NCBI RefSeq assembly: GCF_040054535.1
Contig: NC_090784.1
Location: forward strand, 11,336,001 to 11,400,000
Direction of reading: 5' to 3'
Length of the DNA: 64,000 nucleotides
Source of the DNA: Antennarius striatus
Taxonomy: Eukaryota; Chordata; Actinopteri; Lophiiformes; Antennariidae
In this document: positions 26,130 through 37,157 of the stretch, piece by piece
Layout: every line of letters begins with the position of its first letter
Position numbering within the stretch: position 1 is the stretch's first letter
Position numbers and translations under genes: made by a program
The notes under the pieces: model-generated
The model's database searches: none
What the model saw: the letters and a program-made list of their open reading frames with translations, nothing else
Told to the model about the DNA's origin: nothing

Positions 26130-26420
26130 CCTGAGGGGAAGTACAGAATATATTACGTGGGTGCTATGCAGAACAACACAACATACAAAACGCACTCAGC
26201 TGGGGTGTCTTTACCCCGTGATCTGATAAACCAGCAGTCAAAGGGGTGATGTCAGAGTGTGTCATCCAGACATTGCAGATGAAGTCATGTTGAAAATGCA
26301 GACGTCTGTTGAAACAAAGCTGAGTAATGTTAAGCCAGTTTTTATTGAATTTTTCAACTGCTGCCAGTAAGGCGGATTCAGACTGGAAAAAGACAAGTGT
26401 ATTTTTAACACTCAGTCACA
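26130..26420 (-). pseudogene. Unrecognised segment, copy A of a diverged duplication
   Basis: On the minus strand this segment aligns with 29815-30075. Similar blocks are a gactgagtgtt-type start, agcttaa..tt.ctcagctttg, tttcaacatgactt, tgacacactctgacatc and a final ggtaaaga.a.ccagatga-like block. In copy A the reading frame that matches copy B is broken by indels that are not multiples of three. If the ancestor was coding, this copy is therefore dead. I do not recognise the protein. Confidence 0.35.
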
Positions 26421-27529
26421 TGCAAAGCAAACACTCCCCCTAGAAATCACATAAGACAAACATGCTCTCTGAACATCAGAGCACAAGATCCGAAGTATTT
26501 GACATGATTAATCAGAATTAAAATAAAAACAGGTTCCCTTTGACCTACATTGGAGGTTGTAAATAAAATGAACAATTTTTAGAATGATTGGACGCTGTAG
26601 GATCCAATAGAGTGACACATTTCCTGCCACCTAGAGATTGTTTGAAATTTCTTTATTTTTACATTACAGCTTTAACAAACCACCTATTGAACTCAGTTTA
26701 ACACTGACATTAATTATGCTGTTTCCTTCCTAGCAAGCTGAGTATATGATAACGTTATATTTCCATTGAATAGTCTGAATTGTTTTTTAAATTAGCTATT
26801 TGGTCCACATACTTTTTTAAATAAAAATGTTCCTTTCATCTGCAAATGTCTTCCCTTGCCCTGACAACCAATCCCAGAGTCACAGGTGTTGCTATGGAGT
26901 TGATCCAGCTTTGCAGCCATGACAGCTCCTGGGAATGTTTTCTACGTCTTTGGAGTTTCTGAGAAGTTCTGGCTACTCATCCAGAAGATCATTTATGAAG
27001 TCAGGCACTTTATGCAAGAAGGTGTAGCTCACAATCTCCATTCCACTTCATCATAAAGATGTTTTCTGGGGTTAGACTTCAGGGTTCTTCGGGGTCAGTT
27101 ACAAAGTAGGCCACTATCATTTAATCTTAGACGAGATTATATTCGAATAAACTTCAACAGTTGTACATTAGGGATCCTGAAGTTTTCCTGATTTGTTAAA
27201 GGACATAAGTGTCTCCATACAGGAGTGAGGTTTTCTGTAACCCTAAGCCCAGTCTGAAAACATGATTTGGTGTACTTGGACTTAAGGTTGCATTTCCCCA
27301 AAATGATCTCTCATGTTATTGACAACAGCCATAAAAACCTCACATGGCTAGTGGGAAAAAATATGGTATTGTAGCATACCTGGAGTCTTAAGAAAATGAG
27401 TTTGAATGCAACTACAGCTGTTTTGACTGATAAAAACAACTCATTTTTAAATCTGAAAGAAGGACAGAGTGGATTTAATCTGCTCAGGAGGCAAAGGTCT
27501 TTTGGGGTGCTCTGCCATTTTCTGTAGTG

Positions 27530-27815
27530 TGGTTTACTGGGGGAGTAGCATCCCAGCAGCTGACAGGCAGAGGCTGGACAAACCATTAGGAAGTCCAGCT
27601 CAGTCCTGGGATACACTCTGAAACTTGTGAAGGAGGTGGGGTAAAGGAGCATGACAGCCAAGCTGTCCTCCACGACTCTCACCCCTGTCCAACACACACT
27701 TACGGCACTGAGGAGCTCCATTATTGACAGAATGCTACACCCAAAGTGTGTGTCAAAGCGGTATTTCAGGCCATTCCTTCCTGCAGCTGTCAGACTCCAC
27801 AACAAAAACTGACGA
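27530..27815 (+). mobile_element. Remnant of a LINE reverse-transcriptase C-terminus
   Basis: The plus strand reads RSMTAKLSSTTL, then DRMLHPKC, RYFRPFLPAAVRLHN and a stop. A block of the form RYFR.F.PAAVRL.N followed by a stop is the usual end of many fish LINE ORF2 proteins. An upstream in-frame stop near 27636 shows decay. The 164-codon open frame on the minus strand is antisense to this remnant. Confidence 0.55.
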
Positions 27816-28487
27816 CAATTTTTATACTTTTTGTACTTGCTGTCTCAGTTTTATGCACTTTTTATACTTTTACCAGCTTTATTGATGATGGAATTTTCTC
27901 TTTTGGGACTAAAGGAGTATTACAACTTTCCTTAACCAAAGTGTAAAATGATGGAGCCCAGGTTTTAGTGAATGTCCTGCGCCAGAAATGATGCTCAGAG
28001 AGAGACACACATATTATCCAGTTGTTGGCTGTATAAATTGTGGCAAGAACGTAGGACTTCATACCAATAACCTACTGTATATTCTGTATTCAATTTAGAG
28101 TCGCTCGACAACGCCACCTAGTGGCGATGAAATGAAAAAGGACAGGTTCGATCAGACGCCTTTGACAGACAACACACGTGATACAACACACGTTTAATAT
28201 ATATAATTAATTTTAAAATAAAATAGCCCAGTGTTATTGAAGTGGAATAAAATGGACATGCAGTAAGTCACTGGTTGTTCACCAGTCCACCATTAATGAC
28301 CGCGCTGACAAAAAGTAAAAGTCTGTACAGCACATGGACACAATGGTATAAAGCCTAAAAGCACACCGTTTAAGGAAGCAAACGAAAAGAAATAAGAATA
28401 GTAAACAACTACAAAGCACAATAAATAAGTTAATCAACACAATAAAAGCATTTATCAATGTATGGATTACATACTGTACATTCAATG

Positions 28488-28911
28488 TCAGGGGTGTATG
28501 CGCACCGTGCAACAGACAAACCAATGATGGTGCCGGGACACGATGCTGAGAACCTGCCAGCGGCAATCTTGGTAAAAACGTTCAATACCATCTAAATGCT
28601 GGTCCTGAATGAGTCTACTGTTGATCAGAGCCTCAAACTGAGATGAGAAGAAAAAGGACCGGACATCCAGATACCCCCCCCCCCACCTCAGCGCGCCGCA
28701 TTACCACAACCTGTCTGCAAAGTACGCACACCTCAAGATCACTTTCCAGGTCTGTTCTGCGACAGACCAAATCAAAACCGCCGAGAGATTCAAAGCCACA
28801 AGCCGGCCTACCTTCAGGAATGGAGCCGCACAATGAATGGACTGGATCCACACACCCCAGCAGCAGAACAGGGACACACAGCCAGCTCCAGACAGAGTGG
28901 GGCAGATCCAT
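28488..28911 (-). CDS. Possible two-exon gene for a small secreted protein, unrecognised
   Basis: The model has exon 1 at 28911-28732 (180 nt) and exon 2 at 28637-28488, with a stop at 28488-28490. It joins in phase 0 across a 94-bp intron with a GAG/GTGTGC donor and a strong acceptor (cctttttcttctcatctcag), giving 109 residues. Exon 1 begins with a convincing signal peptide: MDLP, then a hydrophobic run WLCVPVLLLGCV, then VHSLCG. The mature part is Cys-rich, with blocks such as RPACGFESLGGFDLVC and RFYQDCRWQ. The region is much richer in CpG than its flanks. Against it: no homologue is recognised, the protein ends abruptly, and alternative donors exist (for example after LCRQ). It could be a chance model, part of a longer gene, or a decayed duplicate. 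Confidence 0.28.
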
Positions 28912-29814
28912 CAGACCTGACTCAGCTCAGGTGCGCCTGAGGGGGGGGGCAACACGATGTCTGTGATAAAGGTGTATTTTTGTGTATTTATTTGTTATTT
29001 TGCTATTGCTAGCTCAGTGTAATGTAAAATAAATGTAACTGCTCCTTAATTTTAAATTACTGAATTTATTACTTATTCAAGTTACAAACATTACAGATAC
29101 ACAGAAAAATAGTTGTGAGTGCTGCTGTTATCACATAAATCCTTTTGTCAGGTTATCAAACTCATATAACTCCATCAATCAACGATCGAATTATTCAAGT
29201 GAATAAAGAAAAATAACATCGAACACAAGTTAGGACATTAACTTTGTTCAAAATGATTTTGTCAAAGTTAAAATGGGCTTAATTACTTTATTGTGGGACA
29301 TGTAGTTTTTGGTCAAAGCACAGTTTTGACCTATTTATTTTTAGACACTCTGACCTTTAATGCTTTTGAAGGCCACATAAAATGATGTGGTCACATTTGG
29401 CCCACCCTTTTTCATATTTTTCCATTAGATATGTGCGTCCCCGGACTGTCTACAGACTAAGAGGAAACATTGTCTGCCTGATACAAGCAGTCAGATTTTC
29501 AATTCTATGAGGCCACAGGGCCTCATACATCCATCAAGTCTGCCCATTCAATCCTTTTCAGTTTGATGCTTATACATATCAAACAATAATAAAATGCCAT
29601 TTAATAAGCACCATCTGAGCATTTGCAACATGTTTTGTCTAAATGCGTTCACTACAGCATTAACTGCCGTTGATCATATATGTACTGATGTAAAGAAACA
29701 CCCAAGAGACATTGAAAGGATTAGATGGGAGAGGACTACACAACCAGCTGGTGACAAGGTGCATTAAGACTCATTAAAATGAATTCAAAGAAAAGAGGAA
29801 GTGAAAAAATTATA

Positions 29815-30075
29815 ATCTTGTTGGCACCATGTAGACCAACTCATCAGTTACAATAGACACACGTTCATCTGGAATCTCTTTACCCTGTGAACTGACACCA
29901 GTAATTATACGCTCCAGATGGGCGATGTCAGGATGAGTCAGCCAGACAAAGTCATGTTGGAAACACAGATGGTTCTGTAAGTGTGTTGAATCAAAGCTGT
30001 GCAATTTTAAGCTGGCATTCATTAAAACCTTCATTTCAGTAAGACAGGAAAAACACATTGTGTTCAACACTCAGT
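29815..30075 (-). pseudogene. Unrecognised open segment, copy B of a diverged duplication
   Basis: The minus strand is open for about 87 codons up to a stop. It contains LCFQHDFVWLTHPDIAHLER, then GKEIPDERV and a C-terminus near YMVPTRL. There is no in-frame ATG at a plausible start: a stop lies directly upstream of the GTG at 30070. If coding, it would be an internal or terminal exon, and no acceptor is obvious. It aligns with copy A 3.6 kb away on the same strand. The product was not recognised and the unit may equally be an old repeat. Confidence 0.35.
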
Positions 30076-30665
30076 TGCATAGACATGTTGGAAATAAAGA
30101 TTAACTTATCTTAAAATGGGGCATTTTTATTTTAATTACCTCTGTAACAATTTATATGAGCTTTAAGACAAATAAAAATTTTAAAACCATAGTTACACAT
30201 CTATGTAAGTTTCTAAGGCATCAATTTACTGTATAGAATTTGAAATGTTGAATTTCAGACCCTTACTTTTTAATAAACTTACATTTACAGTGTTTTTTTC
30301 ATATTTAAAGGTAGTATGATCAGATTTTACTGCTTTGTTAATATACTCATGTTATACTACTACATTTGTTTTATTGGGGGATGAAAAATGTGCTATTTCT
30401 TCAACTCTGGTTACTTAATGACAACACATGTGACTATATAATGACAAATTTTATTTTGATATTAACATGTGAACTTTTTTTACAATCAAAGCAATGACAA
30501 AAGTAATATTTAGTTAAAATGATGAAACTAAGTAGTTATCAAAATCACAAACTATGAGTTACTGAAACCTATTGAATGCGTTATCATGACAGACAGGTAT
30601 TCATGAACAATATACATCATCACATGAATTAAAAGTCAATGTTATCAACTGACAGACAACAACGT

Positions 30666-33600
30666 TCATGGAGCCACCGGCCTTCTGGAGTTAAAAACCT
30701 TTATCCCATTTTGCATTGAAGATCGAGCATGTTTGGTCAGAAGGGCTCCAGCGGTCTGTTTCTCTCCACACAGGTCTCTGAATGAACGCAACAAGGACAA
30801 GTGTAACACAGTTTCAATGGTGATTATAACCATAAAAATTCAACAAGACAGAATAATGCACTTGGATTTCATTTCAATTATGGAAATTTCTGAAAAGTAT
30901 GGCATTTACTGTATGTATGGTGTGATGTCATCTTCTGTCCATTTCTCTCTGAGAGTGAAGAGATGGTTGAAGCGTTCTAGCGTGTCCTCTGGGAGATCCT
31001 CGACCCTGAGCAGGCAGATAGTCTGTGGCTGGGAGGTGCGGTCCAGCAGGGCAACACTCTGGAAGAGTAAAAACATTGTCAGCACATGTAGGTAAGTTTC
31101 TCTGGGGAACTCTTATTCGACCATGACTATTCAAGGCTACTCTGAAAACAGATTGAGTTCAAAGACTAATAAATCCAGATTATGTAGATTTTAGTATTTC
31201 TTGAAAATTTAAGAAAACAGTATCTGCCACAAATCAGCTAGAGTAATCATCTCCAAAAGCTGTTTTCAAGGTGTGTACAACGAAGCAATTACTTGATTTT
31301 ATTCATATGTTATTTATTAGGCAAATGTTTCCTCTCATATCTAAAAGGTATCATTTGACTACCTGTACCCAAAAGGCATATTCTGTAGTGTTATCACATC
31401 AAAGAGTAGAAAAAAACAAGTGTAGGAAGCCTCTGTATAAGAGAGGGGATAACCTTTAGCTGCTCCAGTCTTGTGTTCATTCCTTCTGGGACGCTCTGCT
31501 GCCAGACTTCCTGAAACTCCCTCAGGTTGAATTTAACAGCATTCTGCAGCAGCAGCAGTGCCATCGCCCGGCACACTTTATCCTCATGCAGTGCATAAAA
31601 AACTACGTCTATGGAGAAAAATAATGATTGAAATATTGTAGTGCTATGTAGGATCTTCCAGCAATTTTTGGCTTTGAATCTTTATAGATTCTTTTTCCTT
31701 ACCATTTTCTGTGTAACGTTTCCCATAGCAGTTCAAACAATGTTCAATCATTTCCCTGAGAAAAACAGAAGAGTGAGTGGTAACTGTTTGCTAATGTGTT
31801 TTTAATAAGACTTTTGTGATCATAGTAGAGTCTAATGTTAAGCATCAATATTGCTAAAACAACGAACTACTTTAAACTGTTAATGTTTTGTTTATCTTGT
31901 TGTGTTAGCTTAAAGGTTGTGATACAAGCTTACTTTGGTTCCAGCGGGGATAACTCATCTAAACTGGTTTGAAGGGGAACCCTGCTGAAGGACCATGACT
32001 CAGAATCCACCAACTGGGTCACGTGACCAAGCAGCTTCATCTCATAATCAAAGTCCAGCACACGCCAATGGCCTGGAAACACAAAGACATATTCTGTGAA
32101 TAGTCAAGAATAGAGAGGTTAGAGATGGAAAAACATGACCTTTCAATGGCAACTGTCTGCCAATACGTTGTAAGGGATTTCAACCTACAATGTAAATACT
32201 TTCTCATTTTTATCTTGTAAATATATGTGCATATGCACAGATGTACAAATATTTATTACTCAAACAATGTCATTATTTACCGTCTATCTGACAGGCATGG
32301 ATGGTCTCCAAGTGATTCTTTATCTCCTTTTCACTAGCCTGGACCCGCTCCAACAGATCCTGCATTGTGTACTGGGAACATTTGAAACTAGTCATAAGAT
32401 TTAAACCAGTTAACAGATGTAAATGATCCCATTTATTTTAGTCACTGGTAAAGCTTTGTTCTTCCCCCTTATAGATGCCTGAATATAGTGGCGGACTCAT
32501 AACACAGGTGCTATATATAGAGTGTAAGAGTCAGGGATTAACATTAATATCTTGAAGTTGTATACAGTCTGACAGGATATCATGATTAATCACAACACTG
32601 AGTATATTTATACCCTGTTTTCCATATTTTCCTCCTGCCCTCCTATAGCAGGTCCTTCATAAGGATTTTCCATTAAGAGCTTCTTGAGTTTCTTCAGTTT
32701 AGGGCGTTGTTTCCTCAGTTCCCAGTAGCTGTTGCAAAATCCCCAAATCTACAACAGAGGCAGGATACAGTTATAGTATGTGTGGCATAAATGTTATCAG
32801 CTGTAACATATTCGTACCCAGCAGGTAGGTAAATGTGTATTTATGTGTACCATTTCCATACCTGTGCATGCACCACATGAGATATGTCCTGGCTGTTGTT
32901 CAGTTGTTCTGGTGTTCTGCATCCAGGTACAAACAGCAGCAGGTTGGACGTGTCGGCTATTTTCAGATCAAACGTTTTGTCACCACTGCAGAGGACCGCA
33001 TGCTCGTCCTTGTCCCCTCGAATCACTAGACTGGAAAAGAGAAAAAGACAAAAAAATTTATTAGCAGAAAATACTGTTAGACATTTACATTAAGTGGTTC
33101 ATAAATTTTATCTATATTCAAACACATTAAAAAGAGAAAACATACGAAATTGGTTAGCATGATTAGTCATATTAATTGATTTATCAAACTAAGCAGGTAC
33201 ATACACACAAAACTGAGAACCATTTTATAAAATGTAACTTGTTGAGACATTTGATTAAAAGGGCTCACTTTACGTTGGATTTTTATTTATCCTTGGTTTA
33301 TTTTAAATAAATTATCATTCATGTAACATTTTCAAACAGTGCTACTGTTAGATAAAGTATTTTGAATATGTCATTTTGGGCTTTGGGAGAATTGTAATAG
33401 ACTTGTTGCAAAATTTTTGACATTAAAACAGACTAAACATTTGTAGCCGCAAGAGGGCACAAGTCAGTGTCTTATTGTGCCGGTCCCAAGCCCGGATAAA
33501 TACAGAGGGTTGTGTCAGGAAGGGCATCCAGCGTAAAACTTTTGCCAAACCAAGGATTCGAATCAAACCTATGACTTTCATACCGGATCAGTCGAGGCCT

Positions 33601-36600
33601 GGGTTAACAACGACCGCCATCAGCGCTGTTGACCTACAGGGTGCCAGTGGAAATTGGATTACTGTAGGTCGAAGAAGGAGAAGAGGAAAGTGCGTTCACG
33701 CGAAGAAAGGGAAGAAGAGCGCCAAGAGTATAGGACTGAGAATAGGGACGTTGAATGTTGGAACTATGACAGGAAAAGGTAGAGAGTTGGTTGACATGAT
33801 GCAGAGGAGGAAGGTAGACATACTGTGTGTCCGGGGGACCAGGTGGAAAGGTAGCAAGGTTAGAAGTTTAGGAGCAGGGTTCAAGTTGTTCTATCATGGT
33901 ATAGATGGGAAGAAAAATGGAGCAGGAGTTATCTTGAAGGAGGAGTTTGTTAGGAATGTCCTGGAGGTAAAAAGAGTGTCAGATAGAATGATAAGTCTGA
34001 AGCTAGAAATAGAAGGTTAGTCACTCATTTTCATATTAACACCGCTACATCCGCCGCAGCGGGTCACGGAGAGCTGGAGCCTATCCCAGTGGCATAGGGC
34101 GTGAGGCAGGGGACACTCCGGGCACGACGCCAGTGCACCTCGGAGCCACACAAAAAGACATACAACCACTCACACACACACTCACTCCTGCGGGCAATTT
34201 GGGACCGGCCAATCAACCTGAAGTGCATGCTTTTGGAGGTGGGAGGAAGCCGGAGAACCCGGAGAGAACCCACGCAGACACGGGGAGAGCATGCGAACTC
34301 CGCACAGAGCGGGACTCGAACCCGGGTCCGCCGTGTTATGAGGCGACAGGCGACAGCCGTGTTGTGAGGCGACAGCGCTAACCACTGCACCACTGAGCTA
34401 GAGGAGAAGGAGAAATTCTGGTTGGACTTTGATGAAGTGATGCAGAGAATGCCTAGAAGTGAGAGAGTTGTCATTGGTGCAGACTTCAATGGACATGTTG
34501 GTAACATGCAGGTAACAGAGGTGATGAGGAGGTGATGGGCAGGTTTGGTATCCAGGAGAGGAACGCAGGACAGATGGTAGTTGACTTTGCAAAAAGGATG
34601 GAAATGGCTATAGTGAATACTTTCTTACAGAAGAGGCAGGAACATAGGGTGACCTATAAGGGTGGAGGTAGGAGCACACAGGTAGACTACATCTTGTGTA
34701 GATGGTGTAATCTGAAGGAGATCAGTGACTGCAAAGTAGTGGTAGGTGAGAGTGTAGCCAAACAGCATAGGTGTGTAGGATGACTCTGGTGGTGAGGAAG
34801 ATAAAGAGGACAAAGGCAGAGCAGAAGACGAAATGGTGGAAACTAAAAAAGGAAGAGTGTTGCATGACTTTTAGGAAGGAGTTAAGACAGGCTCTGGGTG
34901 GTCAGGAGGTGCTTCCAGATGACTGGACAACTACAGCTAATGTGATCAGGGAGACAGGTAGGAGAGTACTTGGTGTGTCATCTGGAAGGAAAGTAGATAA
35001 GGAGACTTGGTGGTGGAATGAGGAGGTACAGGAGTGTAAACAGAGAAAGAGGTTAGCTAAGAGGAACTGGGACACTGAGAGGACTGAGGAGAGTAGACAG
35101 GAGTACAGGGAGATGCAGCGTAAGGTGAAGGTAGAGGTAGCAAAGGCCAAACAAGAAGCTTATGATGACTTGTATGCTAGGTGGGACAGTAAGGAGGGAG
35201 AGACTGATCTATACAGGTTGGCAAGACAGAGACAGAGATGGGAAGGACGTGCAGCAGGTTAGGGTGATTAAGGATAGGGACGGAAGTCTATTGACAGGTG
35301 CCAGTAGTGAGATGGGAAGATGGACAGAGTACTTTGAAGAGTTGATGAACGTGGAAAATGAGAGAGAACAAAGACTAGAAGAGGTGACTGTTGTGGACCA
35401 GGAAGTAGCAAAGATTAGTCAGGAGGAAGTGAGGAGGGCACTGAAGAGGATGAAGAGTGGAAAGGCAGTCGGTCCTGATGATATACCTGTAGAGGTTTGG
35501 AAGTGTCTAGGAGAGGTGGCAGTAGGGATTCTGACTGGGTTGTTCAACAGGATCTTGATAGTGAGAAGATGACTGAGGAATGGAGGAGTAGTGTGCTGGT
35601 GCCCATTTTTAAGAACAAGGGACATGTGCAGAGTTGTGGCAACTACAGAGGAATAAAGCTGATGAGCCATACAATGAAGTTATGGGAGAGAGTAGTGGAA
35701 GATACACTAAGGGTAGAAGTGAGCATTTGTGAGCAGCAGTATGGTTTCATGTCAAAAAAAGAGTACTACAGATGCAGTATTTGCTTTGAGGATGTTGATA
35801 GAGAAGTACAGAGAAGGCCAGAGGGAGCTGCATTGTGTTTTTCTAGATCTGGAGAAAGCTTATGACAGGGTGCCCAGAGAGGAACTGTGGTATTGTATGA
35901 AGAAGTCTGGAGTGGCAGAGAAGTATGTTAGAACGGTGCAGGACATGTATGAGGACTGTAAGACAGTGGTGAGGTGTGCTGTAGGTGTGACAGAGGAGTT
36001 CAAGGTGGAGGTGGGACTGCATCAGGGATCAGCTCTGAGCCCCTTCTTGTTCGCTATGGTGATGGACAGGCTGACAGACGAGGTTAGACAGGAATCTCCA
36101 TGGACTATGATGTTTGCAGATGAATTGTGATCTGCAGTGAGAGCAGGGAACAGGTGGAGGAGAAACTAGAGAGGTGGAGGTTTGTCCTGGAAAGGAATGA
36201 AGGTTAGCCGCAGTAAGACAGATTACATGTGTGTGAATAAGAGGGACCCAAGTGGAAGAGTGAGGTTACAGGGAGAAGAGATCAAGAAGGTGGAGGATTT
36301 TAAGTACTTAGGGTCAACAGTCCAGAGCAATGGAGAGTGTGGAAAAGAGAGGAAGAAGCGTGTACAGGCAGGATGGAACGGGTGGAGGAAAGTGTCAGGT
36401 GTGATGTATGATAGAAGAGTTTCAGCTAAAATGAAAGGAAAGGTGTACAAAACTGTGGTGAGACCAGCCATGTTGTTTGGTCTAGAGACAGTGTCACTGA
36501 GGAAAAGACAGGAGACAGAGCGAGAGGTAGCAGAGATGAAGATGCTGAGGTTCTCTCTGGAAGTGACCAGGAAGGATAGGATCAGGAATGAGTACATCAG

Positions 36601-37157
36601 AGGGACAGCATGTTAGAGGTTTTGGAGATAAAGTCAGAGAGGCCAGACTGAGATGGTTTGGACATGTCCAGAGGAGAGATAGTGAATATATTGGTAGAAG
36701 GATGCTAAATTTTGAACTGCCAGGCAGGAGGCCTAGAGGAAGACCAAAGAGGAGGTTTATGGATGTAGTGAAAGAGGACATGAAGGTAGTTGTTGTGAGA
36801 GAAGAGGATGCAGAAGACAGGGTTGGATGGAGGCAATTGATTCGCTGTGGCGACCCCTGAAGGGAAAAGCCGAAAGGAAAAGAAGAAAACGGACTAAACA
36901 TTTACTCTACGGATTAAATAACACTTAAAAGGGACAATACGTACAACTACAATGCAAAATATGCACAATGCAAAGTTATTTCTTTACCTTTGCCCAGCTT
37001 CAATGTGTTTGCACAGCACGTCGTCCAATTCCATCAAGCAGTAATCCGCAGATGAAACACTTTCCCCAAAGGACAGACAGTGAATTGTCTTCTGTAGATC
37101 TTCCTCCTTCAGTTTGGCTATCTCCAGGGTGGCCTGAACCTCCTCTAAAGTTCTCAT
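30666..37157 (-). CDS. dscc1: DSCC1/Dcc1, subunit of the Ctf18-RFC clamp loader
   Basis: Nine coding exons on the minus strand: 37157-36988, 33030-32862, 32748-32614, 32371-32281, 32072-31934, 31755-31703, 31608-31454, 31058-30910 and 30777-30666. The phases join cleanly to give 390 residues; human has 393. Strongly conserved blocks include VIRGDKDEHAVLCS, DLKIADTSNLLLFVPGC, RPKLKKLKKLLMENPYEGP, DSESWSF, LLQNAVKFNLREFQEVWQQS and the C-terminus ALLTKHARSSMQNG...NSRRP. With CHTF18 and CHTF8 it forms the alternative replication factor C that loads PCNA and supports sister-chromatid cohesion in the nucleus. Intron 1 (4 kb) contains a LINE inserted 85 bp from the donor and antisense to the gene. 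The donor of exon 7, GTTATC, is weak. The ATG is 450 bp from that of mrpl13. Confidence 0.96.
33700..36859 (+). pseudogene. Decayed LINE endonuclease/reverse transcriptase ORF
   Basis: The polyprotein reading frame is split into several pieces: about 33475-34020, 34401-35262, 35162-35572, 35497-35865, 35729-36130, 36182-36616 and 36588-36860. It is interrupted by frameshifts, stops and the SINE insertion. The catalytic FADD motif of the reverse transcriptase is altered: the frame reads FADE, then a stop near 36128. The endonuclease motif QETRWKG reads RGTRWKG. The copy cannot encode an active enzyme. Confidence 0.85.
34021..34394 (-). mobile_element. tRNA-derived SINE nested in the LINE, minus strand
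   Basis: This is the same family as 59842-60194. Shared blocks include gcgggtcacggagagctgg, gcatgcttttggaggtggga, gagaacccacgcagacacgg and tgaggcgacagcgctaacca. Read on the minus strand, the right end is a tRNA-like head: box A like gcagtggttagcgctgtcg, and box B like gggttcgagtccc. The copy has an internal duplication of a cgtgttRtgaggcgacag unit near 34327-34372. No target duplication is visible, and the LINE sequence on either side does not join directly, suggesting a small deletion at insertion. Confidence 0.8.

Larger units (their letters stand above)
24891..30665. other. cpq-dscc1 intergenic region, repeat-rich
   Basis: Contents in order: the cpq 3' UTR, two SINEs (25184-25446 and 25612-25888), a duplicated segment (about 26130-26420), a LINE C-terminal remnant (about 27530-27815), a GC-rich patch with a possible two-exon secreted-protein gene (28488-28911), the second duplicated segment (29815-30075) and then AT-rich DNA downstream of dscc1. 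No known orthologue was recognised here. Confidence 0.6.
33443..36891 (+). mobile_element. RTE/Expander-like LINE, nearly complete but inactive, in dscc1 intron 1
   Basis: The element is flanked by a perfect 12-bp target duplication, gactaaacattt, at 33431-33442 and 36892-36903. From 5' to 3' it has an untranslated leader (gtgccggtcccaagcccgg), an apurinic endonuclease domain (RIGTLNVGTM, DILCVRGTRWKGS), a reverse transcriptase (SGKAVGPDDIPVEVWK, DLEKAYDRVPRE, GLHQGSALSPFLFAMVMD), the C-terminal block ([16 protein letters not shown]) and a tail ending gaaaagccgaaaggaaaaga. Allowing for the nested SINE it is about 3.1 kb, close to what I would expect for a full RTE-type copy. It lies antisense to dscc1. 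The family name is from recall and unverified. Confidence 0.92.

Noticed and set aside
27311-27805. 164-codon open frame on the minus strand
   Set aside because: It is antisense to the LINE C-terminal remnant read on the plus strand and has no motif of its own.
34064-34507. 147-codon open frame on the minus strand
   Set aside because: It runs through the nested SINE into antisense LINE sequence.
36223-36901. Long minus-strand open frames, 124 and 135 codons
   Set aside because: They are shadows of the LINE C-terminal coding strand.
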